NCBI GenBank assembly: GCA_020638655.1
Contig: JACKIC010000004.1
Span: 124,001 to 188,000, forward strand
Source of the DNA: Planctomycetota bacterium
GTDB lineage: Bacteria > Planctomycetota > UBA1135 > UBA2386
Length of the DNA stretch: 64,000 bases
Reading direction: 5' to 3'
The notes under the pieces: generated by a model
What the model was told of the DNA's origin: nothing
Databases searched by the model: none
Seen by the model: the letters and a program-made list of their open reading frames with translations, nothing else
Translations under genes and position numbers: made by a program
Part shown: in pieces, positions 18,485 through 25,950 of the stretch
Layout: each line of letters starts with the position of its first letter
Position numbering within the stretch: position 1 is the first letter of the stretch

Positions 18485-19888
18485 ATGCAGCCGGCAGCGA
18501 ACTCCGAGGGCGCGGAACGCACCATCGTGGAGCCCGCGCACCGCGACGTCTGGTTCTGGGCGACCGTGCTCATCCTGCTGGCCGGTGTCGTGCTGCGCGT
18601 CGTGCCGGAGCTGTTCGAGATCCCTGCCGTGATCCACGACGCCGTGGGCTACCGGGACTCGGCGCGCCACCTGGTCGAGAACGACTGGGACTACGTCAAC
18701 ACGTTCCGCGAGCCGCTCCTGCCGCTGCTCCTCGCGCTCACCCACACCTTCCTCGGGGACGATCTCGTCACCCACCTGCGTGTGCTCGGTTTGCTCAGCG
18801 CCTTGGCGATGGTGCTGGGAGTCCGTCTGTGGCACCGGTCGACGCCGCGGCGCGTGCCCTGGGTGCCACCGCTGCTCGCCCTGCTGCTCGCCGTCGACGG
18901 AGATCAGCTGGAGTGGGTGGTCCAGCTCTCCACCCTCGCGCCGCACTCGCTTCTGTTCACGGCTGCGGTCGCCTGCCTCGTCGTCAGCGTGTCGACCGGG
19001 TCCCGGGCCTGGGCGGCCGGCGCGGGTGTCTGTCTGGGGCTCGCAGGGCTCTCGCGCGCGTCCTGGGTCGCCATGGCGCTGCCGGCCGCCGCGCTGTCGC
19101 TGCTCGGCCCAAAGGCCGGTCGGCGCGGTCGTGCCGCGGCCGTGCTGCTGACCGCCGCCATCCTGTTCGCGCCGCTGCCGATCTACAACCAGCTGCGCCA
19201 CGGCTGCTTCGCGCCCAGCTCGGCCAGCGGCGTGCACGTCTTCACCCGCACCTGGCACCTCGCCCCCGAGGGACAGGCCTCACCACAGCTGCGCGCCCTG
19301 GCGCGCCGGTTCGCCGCGGATTACCCCGAACTGGACGGCGATGTGCTTTCGGAAGCGGTCAAGTGGGACGTGCTGGCGGAGCTGCAGCGGCAGGGCGTCG
19401 ACGACTGGGAGATCGATCGGCGCTTCCGCGCGGTGTCGCACGAGAACGTGCTGCGCCATCCCGGTGAGTACCTGAAGGAGTCGATCGCGATGGGGGTCAG
19501 GTCCCTGGGCATGTACGACTTCACCTGGTACGGCGGCGCATGGGCAGCGGCGATGAAGCGCCCGCTCGGCGAGGCCATCGCACAGGTCGATCTGTTGTCG
19601 ATCTTCGTCAAGGTCACCTTCCGGATCCTGCTGCCCCTCGGCGCGGTCATCGCTCTGCTCGGTGGATTCTTGCTGGCACTGCGCCGGCGACAGGCAGCGG
19701 TGGCCGTGCTGCTCGGCATGGCGGGCTCGGTGGTGCTGCTGCTGGCGCTCGCCGCCCCGTCGACGGGGGTGCGGCGCTACCGCGCCGAGATCGCCAGCGT
19801 GCTGTTGCCCGCCATCGCCGTCGGTGCGGTGACGTGCCTCGCGCGGCGGTCGGGCGGAGCACGGGTCGAGGCGGGGGAACCGCGGTGA
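18485..19888 (+). CDS. polytopic GT-C/family-39-type glycosyltransferase
   Basis: 467 residues with about nine to eleven hydrophobic segments. The first is FWATVLILLAGVVLRVV at ~20-36. A loop with IHDAVGYRDSARHLVEN follows, in the place where GT-C enzymes (ArnT/PMT type) carry acidic catalytic residues, then REPLLPLLLALTHTFLG. The C-terminal ~60 residues hold two more helices. GT-C enzymes use lipid-linked sugar donors on the outer face of the membrane; acceptor and donor here are unknown. The long open extension upstream is antisense to the 16601-18397 gene and was rejected. The gene ends before a strong bidirectional hairpin. Confidence 0.65.
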   Translation: MQPAANSEGAERTIVEPAHRDVWFWATVLILLAGVVLRVVPELFEIPAVIHDAVGYRDSARHLVENDWDYVNTFREPLLPLLLALTHTFLGDDLVTHLRVLGLLSALAMVLGVRLWHRSTPRRVPWVPPLLALLLAVDGDQLEWVVQLSTLAPHSLLFTAAVACLVVSVSTGSRAWAAGAGVCLGLAGLSRASWVAMALPAAALSLLGPKAGRRGRAAAVLLTAAILFAPLPIYNQLRHGCFAPSSASGVHVFTRTWHLAPEGQASPQLRALARRFAADYPELDGDVLSEAVKWDVLAELQRQGVDDWEIDRRFRAVSHENVLRHPGEYLKESIAMGVRSLGMYDFTWYGGAWAAAMKRPLGEAIAQVDLLSIFVKVTFRILLPLGAVIALLGGFLLALRRRQAAVAVLLGMAGSVVLLLALAAPSTGVRRYRAEIASVLLPAIAVGAVTCLARRSGGARVEAGEPR

Positions 19889-19891
19889 GAG

Positions 19892-19938
19892 GGGACTGCT
19901 GGCTTCGATGGGGCGCCCCCATCGAAGCCAGCAGTCCC
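19892..19938. terminator. 22-bp perfect hairpin, bidirectional terminator
   Basis: The arms 19892-19913 and 19917-19938 are perfectly complementary over 22 bp with a 3-nt loop (cgc). The element fills the gap between convergent stops at 19888 and 19946. A short T-rich stretch (tttggtt) follows on the plus strand. Confidence 0.85.
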
Positions 19939-19945
19939 GTTTGGT

Positions 19946-21514
19946 TCAGCGGATCGCGCGCGCGGCGCGCACCGCGGCGTCGGCCTGCAACAGGCCGTTG
20001 CCGTAGGTCGTGTCCCACCCCGCATCGCCGAGGTCCTTCGCGCTCTGCTCGAGCACTTCCTTGACCCGCCACACGGGCAGCTCCGGGCATACCGACAGCA
20101 CGAGGGCGGCGACGCCGGCGGCGTGCGGGCCGGAGAACGAGTTGCCCTGCGGACCCAGGATCAGGCCGGCGCCGCGGTCGTCGCTCCAGACGACCTCGAC
20201 CTTGCGGCCCGGCATCGTGCGCCAGTGCCACAGCGGGAACCCGGCGGCGCAGCCCGCGACGTCCGGCTTGTGCAGCGGCGCGTCGGCCGGGTAGTCGCCG
20301 AAGAACGGTACGTCGGCCCACGTGCAGGGGCCGCGGCTGCTGAACGGCGGGGCTGCGCCGTTCTTGCCGATGCCGCTCGCCGTGATCACGCACGGGATGT
20401 CCTTGGGCAGCGCGATCTGCCGCCCCTCGGGCTGCGTCTTGGCGAAGTTGCCGGCGCCGCCGACGGCGACGACGCCGCACGCGGCCAGGTGTTCGTGCGC
20501 GGTGCGGAACACGCCGCGGTAGCTGCCGAGTTCGCGCCCGATCCACATGTAGCTCATCGACAGCACGTCGGCGCCCATCGTCGCCGCGTACTCGTAGGCC
20601 CGCAGCGAACCCATGCCGCGCAGCACCATCAGCTGCGCACGCGGCGCGACCCCGGTGACCGTGCGCGGCTCGCCCCACGGCCGCCCGGCGACGATGCCGC
20701 CGCACATCGAGCCGTGTGAATGCGGGCCGTCGCCGACGGCGAAGCGCGTATCGCCGTCGAAGTCCCAGCCGAACAGGTCGTCGACGAGGCCGTTGCCGTC
20801 GTCGTCCTTGCCGTTCGGTTGCTCACCCGGGTTGCGCCACAGCGCCTGCGCCAGCGGTTCGGTCACGATCAGGCCGCTGTCGAGCAGCGCGACGACGACC
20901 CCCTTGCCGGTCGCGCCGTCGCGCCACGCGGCGTCGGCGCGGACCGCCTGCAGGTTCCACGGCACGGTGAGCCCGTCGGTTTCGAAGTCGCCCTCGTCGC
21001 CGCGCGCGGCCAACATCGCGAGCGCCTGCTTCTCGTCCTCGGCGCGCTGCGCGAGCCAGGGCTGTGGCCGCTGCATGGTGGCGTGTTGCGGGCGGCCTGG
21101 CTCCGTCTGCAGATGCACGTAGGCGACGCCGGGCAGCCGCCGCAGCCGCTCGACGGCCGCGGCCGTCGCGTCCGCCGCGAAGCCGTTGACGATCCAGAAC
21201 CGTTGGGTCCCGCGCAGCTCACCCTTCTTCTCGAGTGCCTCGATCGCGTCGCGAACGGCGCCCCAGCTGCCGTCGGCGCGGCGGTGCAGGTCGGCGAGCG
21301 TCTCCTTGCGCAGCTGCGACCGCGGCGTGGTCGCGTGGTCCTTGCAGAAGACCTCGAACGCGCCGCCCTTCGCGAAGCGCTGGTCCTGCATGCGCACGAA
21401 CACGGGCTGCGGCCTCTTGCCGGCCAGCAGCGCCTCGTCGCAGGGCGCCGGTTCCTGAGCCGGGGCGGAGGCGAGCAGGCAGGCGAACGACGAGAGCAGG
21501 GCGGGCGCGCGCAT
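19946..21514 (-). CDS. secreted subtilisin-like serine protease (S8)
   Basis: 522 residues from the ATG at 21514; another in-frame ATG lies 6 codons upstream. A signal peptide (MRAPALLSSFACLLASAPAQ) and a ~150-residue pro-region precede the peptidase domain. The catalytic triad is visible in order: Asp in VVALLDSGL, His in GPHSHGSMCGGIVAG, and Ser in GNSFSGPHAAGVAAL. The oxyanion Asn is in VAVGGAGNFAK. A calcium-loop-like stretch (KDDDGNGLVDD) lies between Asp and His, as in many planctomycete subtilases. Probably an extracellular or periplasmic endopeptidase. The apparent extension of the frame to 24364 is antisense read-through. TAGAGT lies 7 nt upstream of the start. Confidence 0.9.
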   Translation of the reverse strand: MRAPALLSSFACLLASAPAQEPAPCDEALLAGKRPQPVFVRMQDQRFAKGGAFEVFCKDHATTPRSQLRKETLADLHRRADGSWGAVRDAIEALEKKGELRGTQRFWIVNGFAADATAAAVERLRRLPGVAYVHLQTEPGRPQHATMQRPQPWLAQRAEDEKQALAMLAARGDEGDFETDGLTVPWNLQAVRADAAWRDGATGKGVVVALLDSGLIVTEPLAQALWRNPGEQPNGKDDDGNGLVDDLFGWDFDGDTRFAVGDGPHSHGSMCGGIVAGRPWGEPRTVTGVAPRAQLMVLRGMGSLRAYEYAATMGADVLSMSYMWIGRELGSYRGVFRTAHEHLAACGVVAVGGAGNFAKTQPEGRQIALPKDIPCVITASGIGKNGAAPPFSSRGPCTWADVPFFGDYPADAPLHKPDVAGCAAGFPLWHWRTMPGRKVEVVWSDDRGAGLILGPQGNSFSGPHAAGVAALVLSVCPELPVWRVKEVLEQSAKDLGDAGWDTTYGNGLLQADAAVRAARAIR

Positions 21515-21521
21515 GGGCCGC

Positions 21522-21527
21522 ACTCTA
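21522..21527 (-). promoter_or_regulatory. putative -10 element, leaderless
   Basis: TAGAGT on the minus strand ends 7 nt before the ATG of the subtilase gene at 21514, and no Shine-Dalgarno is present. Confidence 0.3.
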
Positions 21528-21697
21528 TCCATCCGCGGGTCGCGCCGTTCACGACACGGCGAGTTCGCGAGGCACGCGTTCGACAGCTCGAGACCCGGCG
21601 AGATGTTCTGCCGATCGTGTGCGAGGTAGCCTGACGACCTGCCGATGACGGCGTTTCGTCGTCGGCGACACGAGTCCAGGTGAGAGAACGACCAGGT

Positions 21698-23152
21698 ATG
21701 GGAATCTCCAAGAGGGCCTGCACGGCCATGTTGGCGGCCTTGGCCGCGACCGCCTGCAGCGTGCCGCCCGAGGCGCGGCCGGCCCGGCCCAACATCGTCT
21801 TCGTGATGATCGACGACCTGGGTTGGATGGACATCCACCCGCAGGGCAACGAGTTGTTCGTCACGCCCAACCTCGACCGGCTCGCGGCGCAGGGGACGCG
21901 CTACACCGACTTCTACGCCGCTGCCCCCGTGTGTTCGCCGACGCGGGCGGCCTGCATCACCGGCCTCGCGCCGGCGCGCCTGCAGGTCACCAACCACATC
22001 CCCGACCGCTGGAGCTTCTACGACGCGCCCGCGGCGCGCGGCGGCAAGCCCGAGGATCGCCGCGGTCGGCCGTGGGGCCCGGCGCGCTCGCGCGACCGGC
22101 TCGACGCGCGTTGCGCGACGATCGCGCAGCGACTGCGCGGCGCCGGCTACCACACGGGCTTCGTCGGCAAGTGGCACCTGGCCGGTGCGGACTGGAACAC
22201 CACCGACACCTCGCTGTTCCCCGAGAGCTTCGGCTTCGACGTGAACGTCGCCGGCAACGCGATGGGGGGACCCGGCACGTTCTTCGCGCCGTTCCGGCTG
22301 CCGAACTACGACAAGGGGCAGCCCGGCGAGTACCTGACCGATCGGCTCGCGGCGGACGCGGTCGACTACATCGCTTCGGTCGCCGACACCGGCAGACCGT
22401 TCTTCCTGTGCCTTTGGACCTACGCGGTGCACTACCCGATCGAGGCGCCGCCGGATCTCGTCGCGCGCTACAGCTCGGCCGCCGAGCCCGACATGCCGAC
22501 GCGTTACCGGGCGATGGTCGAAGGCATGGACCGCGCGGTGGGCCGCGTGCTGAAGGCACTCGACGAGCTGCACCTGACCGAGCAGACGTTGGTCGTGTTC
22601 ACCTCGGACAACGGCCAGATGCCCGGTGCGTCGGTCGCGGACCCGCTGCGCGCCGGTAAGGGTTACCTCTACGAGGGCGGCATCCGCGTGCCGCTGATCG
22701 TGCGCTGGCCGGGCCACGTTGCCGCCGGCGCCGTCGACGGAACCCCGGCGATCTCGATGGACTTCGCTCCGACGTTCCTCGACGCCGCGGGCATCGACTA
22801 CGGCCGCGACGAGTTCGACGGCGAGAGTCTGCTCGGGCCGCGCGACCGCGAGGCCATCTACTTCCACTACCCGCACTACGCCTACCACGGCGACAACGCG
22901 ATGGCCTCGGCGGTGCGCGCGGGTCGCTACAAGTACATCCACCACTACGACGACGACGCGCACGAGCTCTTCGACCTCGGGGCCGACATCGGTGAGCAGC
23001 ACAACCTGATCGCCGAGGACCCTGCGCGCGGCAAGCAGCTGCGCGACATGCTCATGGGCTGGCTCGAAGCCACCGGCGCCGAGCGGCCGCGACCCTACGT
23101 CGCGATCCCCGCCGACGAGCTGCCGGGAACCAAGCGCCGCGCTCCGAACTGA
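21698..23152 (+). CDS. sulfatase, lipoprotein
   Basis: 484 residues from the ATG at 21698; a GTG 6 codons upstream is possible. The N-terminus is a lipoprotein-type signal ending ALAATAC (C20). The S1 sulfatase domain shows the metal-binding Asp pair in VMIDDLGW, the formylglycine motif CSPTRAACITG (C79, R83), GFVGKWHLAG with the conserved Lys and His, and FTSDNGQM with the metal-binding Asp-Asn. All key residues of a working formylglycine sulfatase are present; the Cys must be oxidised by a maturase not found in this window. Hydrolyses a sulfate ester, probably of a polysaccharide; substrate not determinable. It ends 11 nt from the convergent aminotransferase gene. Confidence 0.93.
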   Translation: MGISKRACTAMLAALAATACSVPPEARPARPNIVFVMIDDLGWMDIHPQGNELFVTPNLDRLAAQGTRYTDFYAAAPVCSPTRAACITGLAPARLQVTNHIPDRWSFYDAPAARGGKPEDRRGRPWGPARSRDRLDARCATIAQRLRGAGYHTGFVGKWHLAGADWNTTDTSLFPESFGFDVNVAGNAMGGPGTFFAPFRLPNYDKGQPGEYLTDRLAADAVDYIASVADTGRPFFLCLWTYAVHYPIEAPPDLVARYSSAAEPDMPTRYRAMVEGMDRAVGRVLKALDELHLTEQTLVVFTSDNGQMPGASVADPLRAGKGYLYEGGIRVPLIVRWPGHVAAGAVDGTPAISMDFAPTFLDAAGIDYGRDEFDGESLLGPRDREAIYFHYPHYAYHGDNAMASAVRAGRYKYIHHYDDDAHELFDLGADIGEQHNLIAEDPARGKQLRDMLMGWLEATGAERPRPYVAIPADELPGTKRRAPN

Positions 23153-23163
23153 GTCAGCCGCGA

Positions 23164-24393
23164 TCAGCCGCGGTATTCGTCCAGGACCTGCCGCATCAGC
23201 GCGATGTCCGATTCGAAGGTCTCGGGCAGCAGCGGCCCGAAGCTGAACCGGAAGAACGACTCGTACGGCGACCGGTAGGCGGGGTCCTTGCGGTGCGGGC
23301 GGGCCATGTCGCAGTCGAAGCCCTTGAGGATCGCGGCGCCGCGCTTGAACAACCGGCGGTTGAACTCGTCGGCGTTGAGGCCGTCGGGCAGCTCCATCCA
23401 GTGGTAGAAGCCGCCGTCGCCGGTGTAGACCCGCAGGCCCATCTGCGCGAAGGCCTCGCCGTAGCGCGCCCGCTGCATGCCGTAGTGCTTCTCGACCGCC
23501 TCGCGGGCCTGCGCGACGCGGGCCGGTTCGAGCAGCTTGACGGCGTAGAGCTGCGAGGGATGGCTCACGCCACCCATGCCGAAGCTCGAGTAGTTGGCCA
23601 TCGTCTCGATGTTCTTCCTGCTGGCGACGACCCAGCCGATGCGGATGCCGGGGGACTGCAGCCCCTTGGTGCAGGCGCCGGCGAGGAAGACGTTGCTGTT
23701 GTCGAGGTCCTTGACGTACTGGATGCCGCTGACGCCCTTCGACGCGTGGAACATCTCGTAGGCCTCGTCCAGCAGGATGCCGTTCTTGGGCTGCTCGGCC
23801 ATGGCCATGAGCTCTTCGAGCTCGGCGCCGCATCGCGTGTGCCCGGTCGGGTTGCCAGGATTCGAGATGATCGGCAGCAGGTGCGTCTTGTCGTTGAGGC
23901 CGGCGCGATCGAAGTACGCGGCGTTCGGCGGGTGGAAGCCGTTCTCCTTGGTGAACGGGACGACGCGCCAGTTGCTGCCGGTCTGCGTCATGATGTCGAG
24001 GTAGGCGGGCCACTCGACGTTGCCGATGCGGACCTCGACGTGCTTCTTCAAGAACGCCAGGATCGTGTAGATCCCGGGGCGGCCGCCCGCGAAGACCATC
24101 ACGTTCTCGGGCGCGATCTTGCAGCCGTAGAAGCTGTTGTAGTGGTTGGCGATCGCTTCGCGCAGCAGCGGGTGGCCCCAGGCCTTGGGGTAGAAGCGGT
24201 CCTCCCAGGTCACGTCGACGCTGTCGGGCAGCGCCGGGCCGCCGGCGAGCTGCGTCGTCAGCGGAAAGCCCTGGGACCACGGGTGCGTGCCTTCGCTGCC
24301 CATGAACGCGCCGAAGCTGTCGCGGAACGCATAGAGGGTCTCGTAGATGCCCATCGGTGGGCAATCGTCGGACAGGAAGGAGTCGCGCTGCAT
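23164..24393 (-). CDS. PLP-dependent aminotransferase, class I/II
   Basis: 409 residues, normal for fold-type I aminotransferases. Recognisable features: NVMVFAGGRPGIYTIL (cofactor phosphate region), LPIISNPGNPTGHTRCG with the conserved Asn-Pro-Gly motif, ILLDEAYEMFHA with the PLP-binding Asp and Tyr, and ACTKGLQSPGIRIGW with the Schiff-base Lys. The C-terminal FFRFSFG supplies the carboxylate-binding Arg. Cytoplasmic. The amino-acid specificity cannot be read; the N-terminal GFPLTTQLAGGPALPDSV segment is similar in style to alanine or valine-pyruvate aminotransferases. It lies between sulfatase genes without an obvious operon link. Confidence 0.9.
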   Translation of the reverse strand: MQRDSFLSDDCPPMGIYETLYAFRDSFGAFMGSEGTHPWSQGFPLTTQLAGGPALPDSVDVTWEDRFYPKAWGHPLLREAIANHYNSFYGCKIAPENVMVFAGGRPGIYTILAFLKKHVEVRIGNVEWPAYLDIMTQTGSNWRVVPFTKENGFHPPNAAYFDRAGLNDKTHLLPIISNPGNPTGHTRCGAELEELMAMAEQPKNGILLDEAYEMFHASKGVSGIQYVKDLDNSNVFLAGACTKGLQSPGIRIGWVVASRKNIETMANYSSFGMGGVSHPSQLYAVKLLEPARVAQAREAVEKHYGMQRARYGEAFAQMGLRVYTGDGGFYHWMELPDGLNADEFNRRLFKRGAAILKGFDCDMARPHRKDPAYRSPYESFFRFSFGPLLPETFESDIALMRQVLDEYRG

Positions 24394-24500
24394 TGGGGGT
24401 GGGGCGGGTGGGGTCGTGATCCGGCTGCGTCGGGCCGCGGCGGGATCCTAGCTGTTGGATGGGGGCGGTCGAGTTTCCTCGGGGCGATCGGGCGTGGCCG

Positions 24501-25889
24501 TCAGATCCGCCGCACGCGCCAGCGCCGCAGCTCGAGCGGCAGCGAGTGGTCCTGGAACCCGATCGTGCCGGACCGCGGGCGGTCGGCGATCTTCGCGTGG
24601 TCGAGCGCCATCGTGTGCACGAGCTTGCCGTTGAGGGTGACGAGCACCTGGCCGTCCTCGCACAGCACGTGCATGTGGTTCCACTCGCCGGGGCCGCGCG
24701 ACGCGTTCGAGCTCGGCGGTCCGCCGGGGATGATGCCGCCCGAATCGTGGTCGGTGAGGTCGACCTTGTCGGGCACCGTCGCGAACAGCTGCACCTCGAC
24801 GCCGGTCGCGACCGGCGTCGCCACGTCGCCGACGTGGAAGTAGAAGCCGCTGTTGCCGTTCGCCTGCAGCCGGTAGTCGAACTCCGCCTCGAAGTCGCCG
24901 TAGTCGCCCTCGAGCCACAGGTAGTGGTCGTAGCGCTGCCAGCCGGTCTCGCCCTCGCGCGGCGTGAGCTGGGCCGTGCCGTCGGCGAGCGTCCAGTTGC
25001 CCTTGGTCGTGCAGTGTTCGGTCAGGGCCTTGCCCGCGAGCGGCTCGAGCCAGGGGCCCGGGGCGTCGAGTTCGAGGATCTCGACGCGCCGGAACTGCAC
25101 CGGATGACTCTCCGACTGCAGCGAGATCGTGCCGCGGTGCAGCATCTTGTCGCGGCCGTAGGCGAGCAGCTTCTTGGCGTCGCCGTCGCGCGGGTCGAGC
25201 TGGGGTGCGTCGTAGCTGAGCACGGTGTCGCCGCCGACCAGGTGGCGGATGGTGTCGCCGCGCACCTCGGCCTCGACCGTCACCCAACCGTCGCCGCGGA
25301 AGGTCGCGGAGGTCGAGTTGAGCACGTGCGGCAGATACAGCTTGCCGTCGCGCACGACGTTGGTGCCCGGCGTGCAGAGGTTGGCCGTCGGACGCTCTCC
25401 CTTCTCCGCGCCGCCGAGCAGCTGCACCTCGATCGACACCGGGAAGTCCTGATCCTTGCCCATCGTCGCGACGGGCTGGCCGTGGATCATCATCCCGCTG
25501 TTGCGCCACGCCCACCCAGGGCCGCCCCGCATCTGCTCGCCCGTGAAGCGGTATTCGACGCGCAGCCGGTAGTTGGAGAACTCCTTGGCGTGGAACAGGT
25601 GCCCGAAGCGGCCCTGGAACTCGCCGTCGTAGCCGTCGTAGGCGACCGTCAGCAGACCGTCGACGACGCGGAAGGTGTCGGCGAAGTTGTCGCCGGCGTC
25701 GTGGCCGACGATCTTCGGCGTCCAGCCCGAGAGGTCGCGGCCGTTGAACAACGGGGTCCAGGTCCGGGCGCGCGGCGCTTCGGTGTCCTGGGCGCGCGCG
25801 GCGCCGCCGAGGCCGAGGACGACGAGTCCGATCGTCGACAGGATCGCGAGTCGTGAGGGAACGACGGGAACGGTCAGCGGGACGGTCAT
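24501..25889 (-). CDS. secreted protein with two DUF1080 (3-keto-disaccharide hydrolase) domains
   Basis: 462 residues with a signal peptide (AILSTIGLVVLGLGGAARAQ). The first DUF1080/laminin-G-like domain covers ~40-265, with the hallmark WTPLFNGRDLSGWTPK start, RNSGMMIHGQP, and SLQSESHPVQFRRVEILEL end. A second, shorter copy covers ~290-460, with GNSGFYFHVGDV, then EWNHMHVLCEDGQVLVTLNG and GTIGFQDHSLPLELRRWRV. DUF1080 domains bind or cleave carbohydrate; some act on 3-keto-disaccharides. Double-domain versions are common in planctomycetes. Gene location between sulfatases fits a role in polysaccharide breakdown, though that is inference. It is divergent from the double sulfatase at 25951. 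Confidence 0.88.
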   Translation of the reverse strand: MTVPLTVPVVPSRLAILSTIGLVVLGLGGAARAQDTEAPRARTWTPLFNGRDLSGWTPKIVGHDAGDNFADTFRVVDGLLTVAYDGYDGEFQGRFGHLFHAKEFSNYRLRVEYRFTGEQMRGGPGWAWRNSGMMIHGQPVATMGKDQDFPVSIEVQLLGGAEKGERPTANLCTPGTNVVRDGKLYLPHVLNSTSATFRGDGWVTVEAEVRGDTIRHLVGGDTVLSYDAPQLDPRDGDAKKLLAYGRDKMLHRGTISLQSESHPVQFRRVEILELDAPGPWLEPLAGKALTEHCTTKGNWTLADGTAQLTPREGETGWQRYDHYLWLEGDYGDFEAEFDYRLQANGNSGFYFHVGDVATPVATGVEVQLFATVPDKVDLTDHDSGGIIPGGPPSSNASRGPGEWNHMHVLCEDGQVLVTLNGKLVHTMALDHAKIADRPRSGTIGFQDHSLPLELRRWRVRRI

Positions 25890-25938
25890 GACGGGACCGT
25901 AACCGATGGCATGCTGCCGACCGACGGGAAGCTGCCGC

Positions 25939-25944
25939 TAGGAT
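25939..25944 (+). promoter_or_regulatory. putative -10 element, leaderless
   Basis: TAGGAT ends 6 nt before the ATG at 25951. The AGGA inside it could instead serve as a Shine-Dalgarno, so the reading is ambiguous. Confidence 0.3.
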
Positions 25945-25950
25945 GCGGCG

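Noticed and set aside
19946..24364. 1472-codon minus-strand frame joining the subtilase to upstream sequence
   Set aside because: The part beyond 21514 is antisense to the sulfatase and aminotransferase regions and lacks protein-like composition; a signal peptide starts at 21514.
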